Shown piece by piece: positions 50,297 to 60,108 of a stretch of DNA of 64,000 bases; the stretch's first letter is position 1; every line of letters begins with the position of its first letter. The notes below the pieces were generated by a model that was given only the letters and a program-made list of their open reading frames with translations, was not told where the DNA came from and did not search any database. The position numbers were made by a program, and so were the translations under genes. The stretch spans positions 1 through 64,000 of the forward strand of contig CASDRB010000012.1 of the NCBI GenBank assembly GCA_949283025.1, read 5' to 3'. The DNA is from an uncultured bacterium (GTDB taxonomy: Bacteria; Bacillota_I; Bacilli_A; RFN20; CAG-826).

Positions 50297-51250
50297 TTAA
50301 GACTCTCTTTCTAAAGTATCTAGTATTTTATTTAATATATCATCAATTGTGCCATTATCAAAATTTAGGCTCATTCCACACGCCAAATCATGGCCACCTC
50401 CACCATAATTTTTTGCAACATCAACAATCTTTTTTTCTTTGCTTCGTAATTCGCAAATCAGTTTGTGATTGTTTGTTTCAACAAACAACGCCCATACTTC
50501 ATAATCATCCACATTAGCCAATAAATTAACATAGTGGCCTACGTAATCATCATAATGCAATTTATCTAATGTCTTTTTATCGACAAAACAATAAATAATT
50601 TTGTTTGAAAAAACTTTGTAATTTGAAAGAATATAACCTTTGATTTTTAAAGATTTTTCATCAGTGCTTTGCAAATAACCATATATTTTCGCGCAATCTA
50701 TGCCTTGCTTAATTAATTCTCCAGCAATATAAAAAGAGCGAAAGTCTTTTTCCAAATATAAAAAACGATTAGTATCTGAAGCGATTCCAAAAAATAAAGC
50801 CTCACATATTGATTTATTCAATTTAAAATTCCATTTTTTAAATAAATCAAATAACAAAGATGAACAACTAGAATAGTTTTTGTCAATTATATATGATGAA
50901 AAATATTTCATGGATTCCTCAACTTTATTGTGATGGTCAATAACAATAATTTGTTTGCAATTAACAATTCGTTCATCTTCGCTTCTTTTTATGTCATTAA
51001 AGTCTAATGCAATTCCTAATGAATCATTAATAGTTTTGTCGTCAACTTTATCATAATGACACAAAAAATCTGACATTTTTTCCATGCCAGACCCAACTAA
51101 AAAGACTTTTTTAAATGGATAATTAGCGTTGATAGCCAATTTCATCGCAACCTGTGCACCAAAACAATCACCATCTGGGCGTATGTGCCCAAACAAAACA
51201 ATTGAACTATATGACTCAATCGTTTTTAATAATTCATTTTTATCCATCAA
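50297..51250 (-). CDS. nrnA: DHH/DHHA1 phosphoesterase NrnA (nanoRNase/pAp phosphatase)
   Basis: 317 residues. DHH-family motifs: FGHIRPDGDCFGAQ, ALDFND, IIVIDHHNKVEES, FGIASDTNRF, and the DHHA1 motif KNYGGGGHDLACGMSL. Cleaves 2-5-mer RNA to mononucleotides and dephosphorylates pAp. Overlaps rpoE by 4 bp upstream. Confidence 0.95.
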   Translation of the reverse strand: MMDKNELLKTIESYSSIVLFGHIRPDGDCFGAQVAMKLAINANYPFKKVFLVGSGMEKMSDFLCHYDKVDDKTINDSLGIALDFNDIKRSEDERIVNCKQIIVIDHHNKVEESMKYFSSYIIDKNYSSCSSLLFDLFKKWNFKLNKSICEALFFGIASDTNRFLYLEKDFRSFYIAGELIKQGIDCAKIYGYLQSTDEKSLKIKGYILSNYKVFSNKIIYCFVDKKTLDKLHYDDYVGHYVNLLANVDDYEVWALFVETNNHKLICELRSKEKKIVDVAKNYGGGGHDLACGMSLNFDNGTIDDILNKILDTLERES

Positions 51251-51633
51251 TAATAATCTTCGTTACTATTTTTTTCTTCAGATTCGTCTTCATCTGAATC
51301 ATCGCTAGATTTATTTTCATCATTGGATGACATATCATCATCTTCATCATCTAAATCTGATTCGTTATCTTCTTCAATTGAATAGACATCGCCCATATCG
51401 CGATGCACTTCGTCAAACGTATGTTTAGATTTTAAATCCCACAAATCATCGCTTAAAATCACAAAGCGTCCATCAATTAAAAGATTAGTGTAAAATTTTG
51501 CTAATTTTTTATTAGCTTCTTCCTCACTAAGACTTAATTGCTGTTTGACATAGTCCCAAACATCACCAAAATGAACAACATCATTTTGGCTAACAAAATA
51601 ATCATAAGCGACATCTAACATTGATTTTGACAT
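51247..51633 (-). CDS. rpoE: RNA polymerase delta subunit
   Basis: 128 residues. N-terminal HARE-HTH domain (MLDVAYDYFVSQNDVVHFGDVWDYV...FYTNLLIDGRFVILSDDLWDLK), then an Asp/Glu/Ser-only tail of about 45 residues. Speeds RNA polymerase recycling and displaces RNA in Firmicutes. AGGAGG precedes the ATG. Between argS and nrnA in one run. Confidence 0.96.
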   Translation of the reverse strand: MSKSMLDVAYDYFVSQNDVVHFGDVWDYVKQQLSLSEEEANKKLAKFYTNLLIDGRFVILSDDLWDLKSKHTFDEVHRDMGDVYSIEEDNESDLDDEDDDMSSNDENKSSDDSDEDESEEKNSNEDYY

Positions 51634-51656
51634 AATATATATTTCCTCCTAATTAT

Positions 51657-53273
51657 TTACATTTCACAAGGAGCGTTAACTCCTATTAAATTTAAGCTAT
51701 TAGCAATGACTATTTGAGACGCCTTAGCTAAAGCTAAACGGCATTTTGTTAAAGGAATATTGCCATCATCAATTATACGGCATTCAGTATAAAAACCATG
51801 GATGGCAGATGCTAATTTTTGAATGTAATTGGTAATAATATATGGTTGTTTAGATTGGCTTGCAGATTTAACAACCTGTGGATAATCAATTAATATTTTT
51901 AATAAATTCATTTCTTTTTCAGCTTGCAAAAGATGACCGGTTTCATCCAAACCATATTGTCCAATCTTTTTTAGCACCGAGCATAATCTAGCATGAGCAT
52001 ATTGAGCGTAATAAACAGGATTAGATGAGTTTTGTTGTCTTGCTAAATCAATATCAAAATCTAAATGAGCGGCAGCGCTCCTGGCCACGAAAAAATAACG
52101 GACAGCGTCTACTCCTGCTTCTTCGCAAAGCTCCCTCAATGTTATAGTTTGTCCAGTGCGTTTAGAAAGTTTCATTTCGCTGCCATCTTTAAAAATACGG
52201 ACCATTTGAATCAATTCAATATCTAAAACATCCTGGCTGTAACCATGCATCATTAAAACTGATTTCATGCGGTTTATATAACCATGATGATCCGCTCCCA
52301 ATACATCAATTAAATAATCAAATCCACGACTTAATTTATTCAAATGATAAACGATATCGGGCAAAAAATATGTGTAATCGCCATTTGATTTAACAATGAC
52401 ACGATCCTTATCATCCAAAAATTGTGATGTTTTTAACAATAATGCACCATCAGATTGATAAACAAATCTTTCCAATTGTTTTAATTCGTTTTCAACAGCA
52501 TGTTCGCTTCTTATTTTTGTTTCATAAGAAAAAACATCAAATTTAACTCTAAACAAATCTAAATCATCTATAATTTGTTGCAAAAGCAATTCTTTCCCTT
52601 TTTCCATGCACATTTGCAAAGCGTTAGGTTCATTTAATAAATTTCCTTGATTAGTTTTTATCAATTTTGCAATTTCAATAATTTCATGACCGCGATACAT
52701 ATCATCATCAAATTCAATTTTTTGGCCTTCTAATTCTTGATATCTTGCTAAAATTGAACGACCTAAATTATTTATTTGATTACCAGCATCGTTAATATAA
52801 TATTCTTTAGTTACATCATATCCATCCTTGATTAAAATTCTAGATATGCTATCGCCAATAGCCGCATTTCGAGCATGTCCTAAATGCAAATATCCAGTCG
52901 GATTAGCAGAAACGAATTCAATATTAACCTTTAAATTCTTCTTTTGTCCATCGCCATAATGATGTCCCTCTTTAATAATTTTTGCAACGACATCACTTAA
53001 CGAATTATTGGAAATAAAAAAATTAATAAAACCAGGACCTGCAACTTCAATTTTATCAATCCCAGACTTATCGATAATTTCAATTATTGATTTAGCAATA
53101 TCAGAAGGAGATTTTTTTAATAAAGAAGCATATCTCATAGCAACATTGGTAGAATAATCACCGTGAACATTATCTTTGCATTTTAAAATAACGATATCTT
53201 TATCTTGATATTCGATGTTAAGTTTATCCAACGCATTGCTAATTTTTTGTTTTAAAAAATTTTCGATATCCAT
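51657..53273 (-). CDS. argS: Arginyl-tRNA synthetase
   Basis: 538 residues. Class I: HIGH as HLGH in NPTGYLHLGHARNAAIGD, the KMSK-like loop MKLSKRTG, N-terminal Add-1 domain (GDYSTNVAMRYA, GPGFINFF), and a DALR anticodon-binding C-terminus with NPVYYAQYAHARL. Lies upstream of rpoE with a gap of 23 bp; rpoE has its own ribosome site. Confidence 0.98.
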   Translation of the reverse strand: MDIENFLKQKISNALDKLNIEYQDKDIVILKCKDNVHGDYSTNVAMRYASLLKKSPSDIAKSIIEIIDKSGIDKIEVAGPGFINFFISNNSLSDVVAKIIKEGHHYGDGQKKNLKVNIEFVSANPTGYLHLGHARNAAIGDSISRILIKDGYDVTKEYYINDAGNQINNLGRSILARYQELEGQKIEFDDDMYRGHEIIEIAKLIKTNQGNLLNEPNALQMCMEKGKELLLQQIIDDLDLFRVKFDVFSYETKIRSEHAVENELKQLERFVYQSDGALLLKTSQFLDDKDRVIVKSNGDYTYFLPDIVYHLNKLSRGFDYLIDVLGADHHGYINRMKSVLMMHGYSQDVLDIELIQMVRIFKDGSEMKLSKRTGQTITLRELCEEAGVDAVRYFFVARSAAAHLDFDIDLARQQNSSNPVYYAQYAHARLCSVLKKIGQYGLDETGHLLQAEKEMNLLKILIDYPQVVKSASQSKQPYIITNYIQKLASAIHGFYTECRIIDDGNIPLTKCRLALAKASQIVIANSLNLIGVNAPCEM

Positions 53274-53312
53274 AATAGAAATTAATTATACTAACAATTA
53301 AGTTTAAATCAA

Positions 53313-53789
53313 CTATTTTATTGGTTCTACCAATACAATAGCACTAGCCTCAATAGCTAGTCCTTGGCCTATTTCACCAATTTTTTCATTGGTGCCTGCC
53401 TTTACTGAAATTCTACTAACATCACAATTGCATAATTTTGCAACATTTTGTCTAATTTTCAAAATATAAGGAGCAAGTTTTGGTTTTTCTAAAACAATTT
53501 GTATATCACAATTGACAAGTCGATATCCATTTGATTGAACTAAATCCATTATACGTTTCAACAATATGGATGAATCGATATTTCGATATTTTTCATCATT
53601 ATTAGGAAAATGATGTCCTAAATCTCCTAACGCTAATGATCCAAGAAGTGCTTCTCCTAAGGCATGAAAAACAACATCGCCATCACTGTGAGCCAAACAT
53701 CCTTTTTCAAAAGGAATTTCAATTCCGCCTATAATTAAACGGCGATGCTCAACTAAACGATGAATGTCTTTTGAAAATCCGATTCTCAT
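53313..53789 (-). CDS. ispF: 2-C-methyl-D-erythritol 2,4-cyclodiphosphate synthase
   Basis: 158 residues from the ATG at 53789, 1 bp after the ychF stop; an in-frame ATG at 53798 overlaps ychF. MEP-pathway enzyme for isoprenoid precursors. Motifs: MRIGFSKDIHRLV (D-x-H), LAHSDGDVVFHALGEALLG, DLGHHFP and KAGTNEKIGEIGQGLAIEASA. Its presence implies isoprenoids are made from pyruvate and glyceraldehyde 3-phosphate. Confidence 0.97.
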   Translation of the reverse strand: MRIGFSKDIHRLVEHRRLIIGGIEIPFEKGCLAHSDGDVVFHALGEALLGSLALGDLGHHFPNNDEKYRNIDSSILLKRIMDLVQSNGYRLVNCDIQIVLEKPKLAPYILKIRQNVAKLCNCDVSRISVKAGTNEKIGEIGQGLAIEASAIVLVEPIK

Positions 53790-53790
53790 A

Positions 53791-54897
53791 TTAAACATTA
53801 AACCTAAAAAACATTATATCTCCATCATTAGGAATATAATCTTTCCCTTCACTTCTTAATTTTCCAGCATCTTTTACAGCTGCTTCGCTACCATATTTTT
53901 CAATATCATAATAATGATAAACTTCAGCGCGGATAAAACCTTTCATAAAATCTGTATGGATAATTCCAGCGCATTGGTTGGCTTTCATGCCTTTGACAAA
54001 TGTCCAAGCGCGACATTCATCTTCTCCAACTGTAAAAAATGTTGACAAATTTAATAAATTATAAGTTGCTTTAATTACTTTATCTAACCCAGATTCATCA
54101 ACGTTTAATGAGTGCAAATATTCTTCTTTTTCATTTTGACTCAGTTCAGATAATTCGCTTTCAATTTGACATGATACAGGAATAACTTCGCTGTTTTGTC
54201 CACCAACATAAGATACCAGTTGTTGATAATGTTTGCATTCGTCTAAATTTAATAAATCGTCTTCTCCAACATTGGCAACATATAAAATTGATTTTGCAGT
54301 TAATAAAAAATAAACATTTTTAGCATAATCCAACTCTTCTTGATTAAGATTGGCTAACCTAGCAGGAATACCTTTATTTAAATCTTCTTGAAGCTTTTTT
54401 AATAAATTAACTTCAAAAACTGCAGTTTTATCTTTTGAAATTTTAGCTTTAGTTTCAACTTTCCCTAAGCGATTGTTAACCGTTTCTAAATCCGCCAAAC
54501 ACAATTCAACATTAATAATTTCTATATCCCTTATTGGATCAACTGTATTTTCTACATGAATAATATCTGGATTTTCAAAGCATCTTACAACTTCAACAAT
54601 AGCGTCGCATTGTCTAATGTTAGCTAAAAATTGATTTCCTAGTCCTTCGCCAGCACTTGCACCTTTAACTAAACCAGCTATGTCAATAAATTCACAAGTT
54701 GCAAAGATAGTCTTTTTAGGATGAAACAAATTAGATAAAAATGTTAATCGATAATCTGGAACATTCACAATTCCAGCATTAGGTTTAATAGTGGCAAAAG
54801 GATAATTGGCGGCCTCAACATGAGAATTTGTTATCGCATTAAAAAGAGTAGATTTACCGACATTTGGAAGACCGACAATTCCGGCTTTTAAAGACAT
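53791..54897 (-). CDS. ychF: YchF/Ola1-type GTPase/ATPase
   Basis: 368 residues. G1 GLPNVGKSTLFNAIT, G3 DIAGLVKGASAGEGLGNQFL (includes the Obg-like loop), an altered G4 which gives YchF its ATP preference, and a C-terminal TGS domain (ECRAWTFVKGMKANQCAGIIHTDF...FIRAEVY). Ribosome-associated stress-linked P-loop protein. AGAGGTGAT before the ATG and TATAAT about 30 bp upstream. Confidence 0.97.
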   Translation of the reverse strand: MSLKAGIVGLPNVGKSTLFNAITNSHVEAANYPFATIKPNAGIVNVPDYRLTFLSNLFHPKKTIFATCEFIDIAGLVKGASAGEGLGNQFLANIRQCDAIVEVVRCFENPDIIHVENTVDPIRDIEIINVELCLADLETVNNRLGKVETKAKISKDKTAVFEVNLLKKLQEDLNKGIPARLANLNQEELDYAKNVYFLLTAKSILYVANVGEDDLLNLDECKHYQQLVSYVGGQNSEVIPVSCQIESELSELSQNEKEEYLHSLNVDESGLDKVIKATYNLLNLSTFFTVGEDECRAWTFVKGMKANQCAGIIHTDFMKGFIRAEVYHYYDIEKYGSEAAVKDAGKLRSEGKDYIPNDGDIMFFRFNV

Positions 54898-54954
54898 ATC
54901 ATCACCTCTATTGTGTATTATATCAAACTAGATTTAGAAATACATTGGAAAAAT

Positions 54955-57759
54955 TTAATTTTTCAAAGCGTCAATCGGATTTAATTTTTTCATTTTAAAA
55001 CTAACAAAAAAAGCGGGCAAAATTCCAATAAATAAAGAAATAACAATAATCACTATATATGGCAATAAGTTGAATTTAAAATTCAAATTTAAACCAAAAA
55101 ACCGATTAATTCCTAATCTTGACAATAAATAAAAAACAAATAATTCTATGCAACTAGTGATAGCCCCCATCAAAGAAATAAATAAGGAATGGAAATACAA
55201 TATGTTTATACTTTCTTTTTTGTTTATGCCCAAGCATCTTATTAAACCAATATCTTTTTTGATTTCTAAAACATGCAAATAATTGCATATACTCATGATA
55301 CAAATTGCAATCAAAAAGGTAACCCCTGACAAAGCAAGTAAAATTATTTGTAAATAGTTGCATAACTGGTTAGCTTGATCAGAGATTTCTTTCATTGGAT
55401 TATCAAAATTATAATGTGGAAATTGTCTAGACAATTCTTTGACGACAATTTCTTGATCCATGTCGTTATTAATTTCAAAAGACATCCCCACTGGCAATAA
55501 TTCAAAAGCACTAATGCCCAATATAAATTGGAAAAATAAAATAGTCCAAAATTCATCATGATATAAAATATTTAAATCTTCATGTATTACACCAGTGATA
55601 ACCAATTCACACATGCTGAAAAACATATCATAAAAATGAGATTCGCTTTCATAGGTGTATGAAGTTGAAGCAATAAATATCTTTTGACCAATCGGGTTTT
55701 TATCTCCAAATAATGATTTGCTAATTTTTGATGAAATCACTATTTCTTTTAAAGAGCTTGGCCAAGTTCCTTTCAATGTTTCATTATTTATTCCTTTAAA
55801 AAATACTCCGTCTTTTGATGTTTTACTATAATGACCCTGCAAAATGTATTTTGGCATGTCTATAGAAGCCAAAGGATCATAGCCATTAGAAGCAAAAACA
55901 CCAGTTATTTCTTCTAGTGTTTCTATTTGGCTAGAAAAAAACATCACCTTATTAAAACCAGATAAAAGATTAGTACCATAAACCGCATATCCACCACTAG
56001 TTGAAAAAATCGGATTTCCAATATCATTAAAAATTTTTTTAAAATATTTCCAATCTGAAGTATCAATTAAATTTTCTACACCATTAAATACCAATATCCG
56101 ATTAATATCATAGCTCCTTGTTTCTGCATATAACCATGGATAATATTTTTCATTGGCTATTTCAAAAATATAAGATGACAAGATATCGTCTTGTTTTGTT
56201 TTATACAAAAATTCTTCTACATTGTTAATATGCAAATAAAAAATCTTTTTCATTACCCAAGGATAATATTCTGGTTGTGACACATTTAAATTTATTGGAA
56301 ATCGCATTTGAGTTTCATACATATACTCATTCCAAAGATGGTTGCTATGATATATCGTTGGCACATTAGAGATAGTAAAGCCGCGTATAGTCAATATTTG
56401 TTCATCGTGGTACTGCCAGTTTGGATTTGAAAATTCAAATACAACCTTTAAACCATTTTGATTAATATAATTTGATAATGATTCTATACTTTTTTCAATT
56501 CGCAAATTATAGCATAAATCGTTAATTTGAAATGGATCTAGCGAAACTATTATTTCATCGTTTTCAAGATTATCAATTATCGATGGGTAAAGTATTTCTT
56601 CACACAAATCTAACCATATAAACTCATTAATGCTTCTTGATGAATAACCATGCAAAATATAACGATACGTTGAATCAGCCAAAACTAATTCGTCACATTC
56701 TTTGAAAAACTCTTCAAAATTAGTTAAATAACACGCGCCAATATCATATGTGTATTGAGGATAGTTTGTAGCAATTTGTATAGCATCAATGTATTCAATT
56801 GATTTTATATCATTATTTGAATTTTGCCTCATTTGATTAGTGACGATTATTTGATTTTCTGACATTATATTTTCATACATGCCTATGACACTTTGATAAA
56901 TTGTATCGCTAATTATAAAAGAGAGCCCGACACCTAATAAGCCAAAAGAAACAATAAAATTTGTTATCAAACTGCGATATTTTCTTTCTTTAATCGCGTT
57001 TTTAGTGTGCTTAAATAAAAATTTAAATGGTAGCGACGGCTTTTTATAAATCATTTTTGTTTTAAAAATTGGTAAATAAGCCTTATTAAATTTATTTTCC
57101 TTATTTTCGATTTTGCTGATATGACCATCCTTAATATGGATAATAAAATCGCCAAATGCGTTTGCTAAATCTTGATCATGAGAAACGATTATAACAAGTT
57201 TTGAAGTTGATATCGTTTTTAATATTTTCATCACTTCTATTTTATTAAAAGTATCTAATGCTCCGGTTGGTTCATCACAAAGCAACACTTTAGGATCATT
57301 GATTATAGCTCTTGCAATCGCACATCTTTGTTTTTCCCCGCCGGAAAGACAATTAATTTTTTGATTTTTTAAATGATTTATGCCCACTAATTTAAGACAA
57401 TCTTCCGCTCTTTTATTCACATATATTTTGTCATCGCTTGTTAAACATAATAATGGGGTTATGATATTATTGAATACATCGTCATGAATAAATAATTTAA
57501 AATCTTGAAAAACAAAGCCAATGTTTTTTAAACGAAACGCATCTGCACTATTGCTGTTCATCAATTTTAAATCGGCATTATCATAAATAACACTCCCTTC
57601 ATAATCGCAAAGACCGCTCAAACAATTTAGTAAAGTAGTTTTCCCACATCCAGAGGGACCTAAAATAAAATATAAACCACTATTTTTGAACTCAAGATTG
57701 ATGTCTGATAGAACATTATCGTTTACATATTTTTTATTTAATCGTTTTATTTTTATCAT
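54955..57759 (-). CDS. Fused ABC ATPase-permease exporter, FtsX type
   Basis: 934 residues. ATPase in residues 1-225 (Walker A LGPSGCGKTTLLN, signature [36 protein letters not shown]), then helix 1, an extracellular domain of about 480 residues, and three C-terminal helices with LEIKKDIGLIRCLGINKKES. It overlaps the next upstream exporter gene by 4 bp (ATGA), so the two half-transporters likely form a pair. Substrate unknown: peptide or drug export, or a MacB-like mechanical role. Confidence 0.88.
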   Translation of the reverse strand: MIKIKRLNKKYVNDNVLSDINLEFKNSGLYFILGPSGCGKTTLLNCLSGLCDYEGSVIYDNADLKLMNSNSADAFRLKNIGFVFQDFKLFIHDDVFNNIITPLLCLTSDDKIYVNKRAEDCLKLVGINHLKNQKINCLSGGEKQRCAIARAIINDPKVLLCDEPTGALDTFNKIEVMKILKTISTSKLVIIVSHDQDLANAFGDFIIHIKDGHISKIENKENKFNKAYLPIFKTKMIYKKPSLPFKFLFKHTKNAIKERKYRSLITNFIVSFGLLGVGLSFIISDTIYQSVIGMYENIMSENQIIVTNQMRQNSNNDIKSIEYIDAIQIATNYPQYTYDIGACYLTNFEEFFKECDELVLADSTYRYILHGYSSRSINEFIWLDLCEEILYPSIIDNLENDEIIVSLDPFQINDLCYNLRIEKSIESLSNYINQNGLKVVFEFSNPNWQYHDEQILTIRGFTISNVPTIYHSNHLWNEYMYETQMRFPINLNVSQPEYYPWVMKKIFYLHINNVEEFLYKTKQDDILSSYIFEIANEKYYPWLYAETRSYDINRILVFNGVENLIDTSDWKYFKKIFNDIGNPIFSTSGGYAVYGTNLLSGFNKVMFFSSQIETLEEITGVFASNGYDPLASIDMPKYILQGHYSKTSKDGVFFKGINNETLKGTWPSSLKEIVISSKISKSLFGDKNPIGQKIFIASTSYTYESESHFYDMFFSMCELVITGVIHEDLNILYHDEFWTILFFQFILGISAFELLPVGMSFEINNDMDQEIVVKELSRQFPHYNFDNPMKEISDQANQLCNYLQIILLALSGVTFLIAICIMSICNYLHVLEIKKDIGLIRCLGINKKESINILYFHSLFISLMGAITSCIELFVFYLLSRLGINRFFGLNLNFKFNLLPYIVIIVISLFIGILPAFFVSFKMKKLNPIDALKN

Positions 57760-59852
57760 TCTTCACTCAATTCTTTTTTTAAATTTATTTTTTTTACAAA
57801 TTTCAATGGCAAATAAGTTGATAAAATAGCAATAAAGAAACAACCTAGCAAACTAATTAATGGTAAAAACAAAAATTTATTTTTATAACTAAAAAAAGGA
57901 ATACAAATAAGATTTTGTAAATTAAACTGTTTAAAAATAATAAAATTAACACATTTTTCAAATAATAATGATGCCGGTATCGAAAGACAAAAAGCTATTA
58001 AAGCCACAAGAATAGTTTCAATAATAAAAATTATAAATATTTGTTCCTTACTTACACCATTTGCCATATAAATAGCACTATTCTTTTTTTCAAATGTGTA
58101 AGATGAAAATGATGTTATTCCGATAATTAAAACCGTACCTATAATAGCTAAAGATGAAAATGCACTTAATCCAATCAAAACAGCATCCATCAATGTTTTG
58201 AAAGTTGATTTTAACAATACTCCATCACTTTCTAAAGATATAGATTTGTCAAATTTTATACTTTCAAAAGTTAATAAATTGTTTATGGGGCAAAAAACAC
58301 GATGTGAAAAAGATGTAATCTCATCATTATTAGAACAAGATTTTAAATAATCATACCAGTATATTTCTTGATTTTTATGTTGACTTAGCATTGGCATAAA
58401 AATAGATTTAGAATGTTCAATTATGCTTGAATAAGAATAATAAAATTTTGGAGTCGATAAAAAAGAAAATTCATTTACTACTCCATATATTTTTAAATTT
58501 TTATCATATTCATATGTTTCTATAAAGGCATCGTAATTATCGTCATAAAAAGAAATTTTATAAATCGAGGAAACTTTGATATCCAAACCAATAACAGATT
58601 TAACATCAAAACTTTTCTTAAGCCATTGTTCTCCATCTTTATTGACTAATAAACCATGAGATGGCGGTTTGCTGCCTTTGATAACTAATCTATCATTACA
58701 ATAATATGAATCAAAATTATACACTGGCGACAAATCAATTTCATTTATTAACATGCCATTATAAGAAACTTCGGCATTTTTAGAAAAAATAGCGTCGACA
58801 TTCAATTCAAACTTCAAATATTGATAGGTGTCATTTATGTTTAAAATCTCTTCGTCACTTAAACGTGTCATTTTGTTAAGTTTCATAGTTGAATTTGTGA
58901 GATTGATGCTTTCAATTTTATAAATTTTGCCACAGCCATAATCAAATCGCTCTAAGGTATGATTTTGAATTATTGAATTGACCCCCTGCGAAAATCCAAT
59001 ACTGATAAAAACAAAGACTAATCCAATCAAAATTGAAAATCCAGTCAAAATATTTTTACCTTTATTATTGATTAGTCTATTTAACCCTTTTCTAACCATC
59101 CAATTTTGATTTTTTCCAAATTTAAAACCACTATTTTCATAATTTGATTTATGGTTATGAAAATTATTTTGTTTTATAGATGTTACACCTTTTATAATGC
59201 CATCTTCTAAATGTATTATCTCGTCAGCAAATTTTTGCGCGAGTTTTATATTGTGCGTTATGACAATAATACATTTTTCTTTTGAAAACATCTTTAAAAT
59301 TTGCATGACTTTTAAAGAATTTTTTTCATCTAAAGCTCCAGTAGGTTCATCTGCAATTATGATTTTAGGATTATTTATTATCGCTCTTATTATCGCTATT
59401 CTTTGTGCTTCTCCACCTGATAACTCACTTGCTTTTTTCTTATAAAAGAGTTCATCAAAGCCAAACATTTTTAAATATCTTTTCCCATCTTTATAAGCCA
59501 TGCCAGGGTCTTGTTGTCTAGCATATCTAGGAATGCAAATATTATTTATGACGGTATCATTAAGATTTAAATTATAATGTTGAAAAATAAGTCCAATTTC
59601 CTGACTTCTATAGTTATTGATTTCTTTTTCGTTAAAGCAACTAATTTTTTTATTGTTAAAAAATATCTCGCCCTCACTTGGACTATCGATTAAAGATGCT
59701 AAATTAGCTATTGTGGATTTTCCTGATCCACTTTTTCCTAATATGCAATAAAAACCAACATCATTAAAAGAATAACTAAAATCGCGAAGTGCGAAAAAAT
59801 CTCTTTTATTCTTGGTTTGATATTTTTTACTAACTTTTTTAAAAATTAACAC
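57756..59852 (-). CDS. Fused ABC ATPase-permease exporter, FtsX type
   Basis: 698 residues, GTG start at 59852. ATPase 1-225 ([52 protein letters not shown]), one helix near 265-290, an extracellular domain, then three helices with EKKNSAIYMANGVSKEQIF. Its ribosome site GGAGG is in the 3' arm of a terminator-like hairpin, so both transcription and translation could be controlled. First gene of a two-gene exporter operon. Confidence 0.88.
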   Translation of the reverse strand: MLIFKKVSKKYQTKNKRDFFALRDFSYSFNDVGFYCILGKSGSGKSTIANLASLIDSPSEGEIFFNNKKISCFNEKEINNYRSQEIGLIFQHYNLNLNDTVINNICIPRYARQQDPGMAYKDGKRYLKMFGFDELFYKKKASELSGGEAQRIAIIRAIINNPKIIIADEPTGALDEKNSLKVMQILKMFSKEKCIIVITHNIKLAQKFADEIIHLEDGIIKGVTSIKQNNFHNHKSNYENSGFKFGKNQNWMVRKGLNRLINNKGKNILTGFSILIGLVFVFISIGFSQGVNSIIQNHTLERFDYGCGKIYKIESINLTNSTMKLNKMTRLSDEEILNINDTYQYLKFELNVDAIFSKNAEVSYNGMLINEIDLSPVYNFDSYYCNDRLVIKGSKPPSHGLLVNKDGEQWLKKSFDVKSVIGLDIKVSSIYKISFYDDNYDAFIETYEYDKNLKIYGVVNEFSFLSTPKFYYSYSSIIEHSKSIFMPMLSQHKNQEIYWYDYLKSCSNNDEITSFSHRVFCPINNLLTFESIKFDKSISLESDGVLLKSTFKTLMDAVLIGLSAFSSLAIIGTVLIIGITSFSSYTFEKKNSAIYMANGVSKEQIFIIFIIETILVALIAFCLSIPASLLFEKCVNFIIFKQFNLQNLICIPFFSYKNKFLFLPLISLLGCFFIAILSTYLPLKFVKKINLKKELSEE

Positions 59853-59879
59853 AAAAAGCCTCCAATATATATAGGAGGC
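59853..59879 (-). terminator. Terminator-like hairpin containing the exporter ribosome site
   Basis: GCCTCC and GGAGGC pair around TATATATATT, followed by T5 on the minus strand. GGAGG in the 3' arm lies 7 nt before the GTG of the ABC gene. It ends the fhs-DUF951 transcript or acts as an attenuator of the exporter genes. Confidence 0.75.
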
Positions 59880-59886
59880 ATAAAGC

Positions 59887-60108
59887 TTATTTGTCTATCT
59901 TTTCTATTTCATTTTTATGTGCGATAATTTTTCGAATCGCACGATTGAATTTATCACGATCAATTAAAATGACATTGCCACAACCTAGACACATAATTTT
60001 AATATCCGCTCCCAATCGCACAATTTGAAATTGTTTGCTTTGATGATTACAAGGATGAGGTTTTTTTAATTCAACAATATCAAATAAGTTATAATCAAAC
60101 ACTTTCAT
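59887..60108 (-). CDS. DUF951 protein
   Basis: 73 residues. Family pattern VFDYNLFDIVELKKPHPCNHQSKQFQIVRLGADIKIMCLGCGNVILIDRDKFNRAIRKI, with one Cys in HPC and a later CLGC pair that may bind metal. Unknown function, usually near ychF or rpsF in Firmicutes. Its ATG shares a base with the fhs stop (TAATG), so it is translationally coupled to fhs. Confidence 0.92.
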   Translation of the reverse strand: MKVFDYNLFDIVELKKPHPCNHQSKQFQIVRLGADIKIMCLGCGNVILIDRDKFNRAIRKIIAHKNEIEKIDK

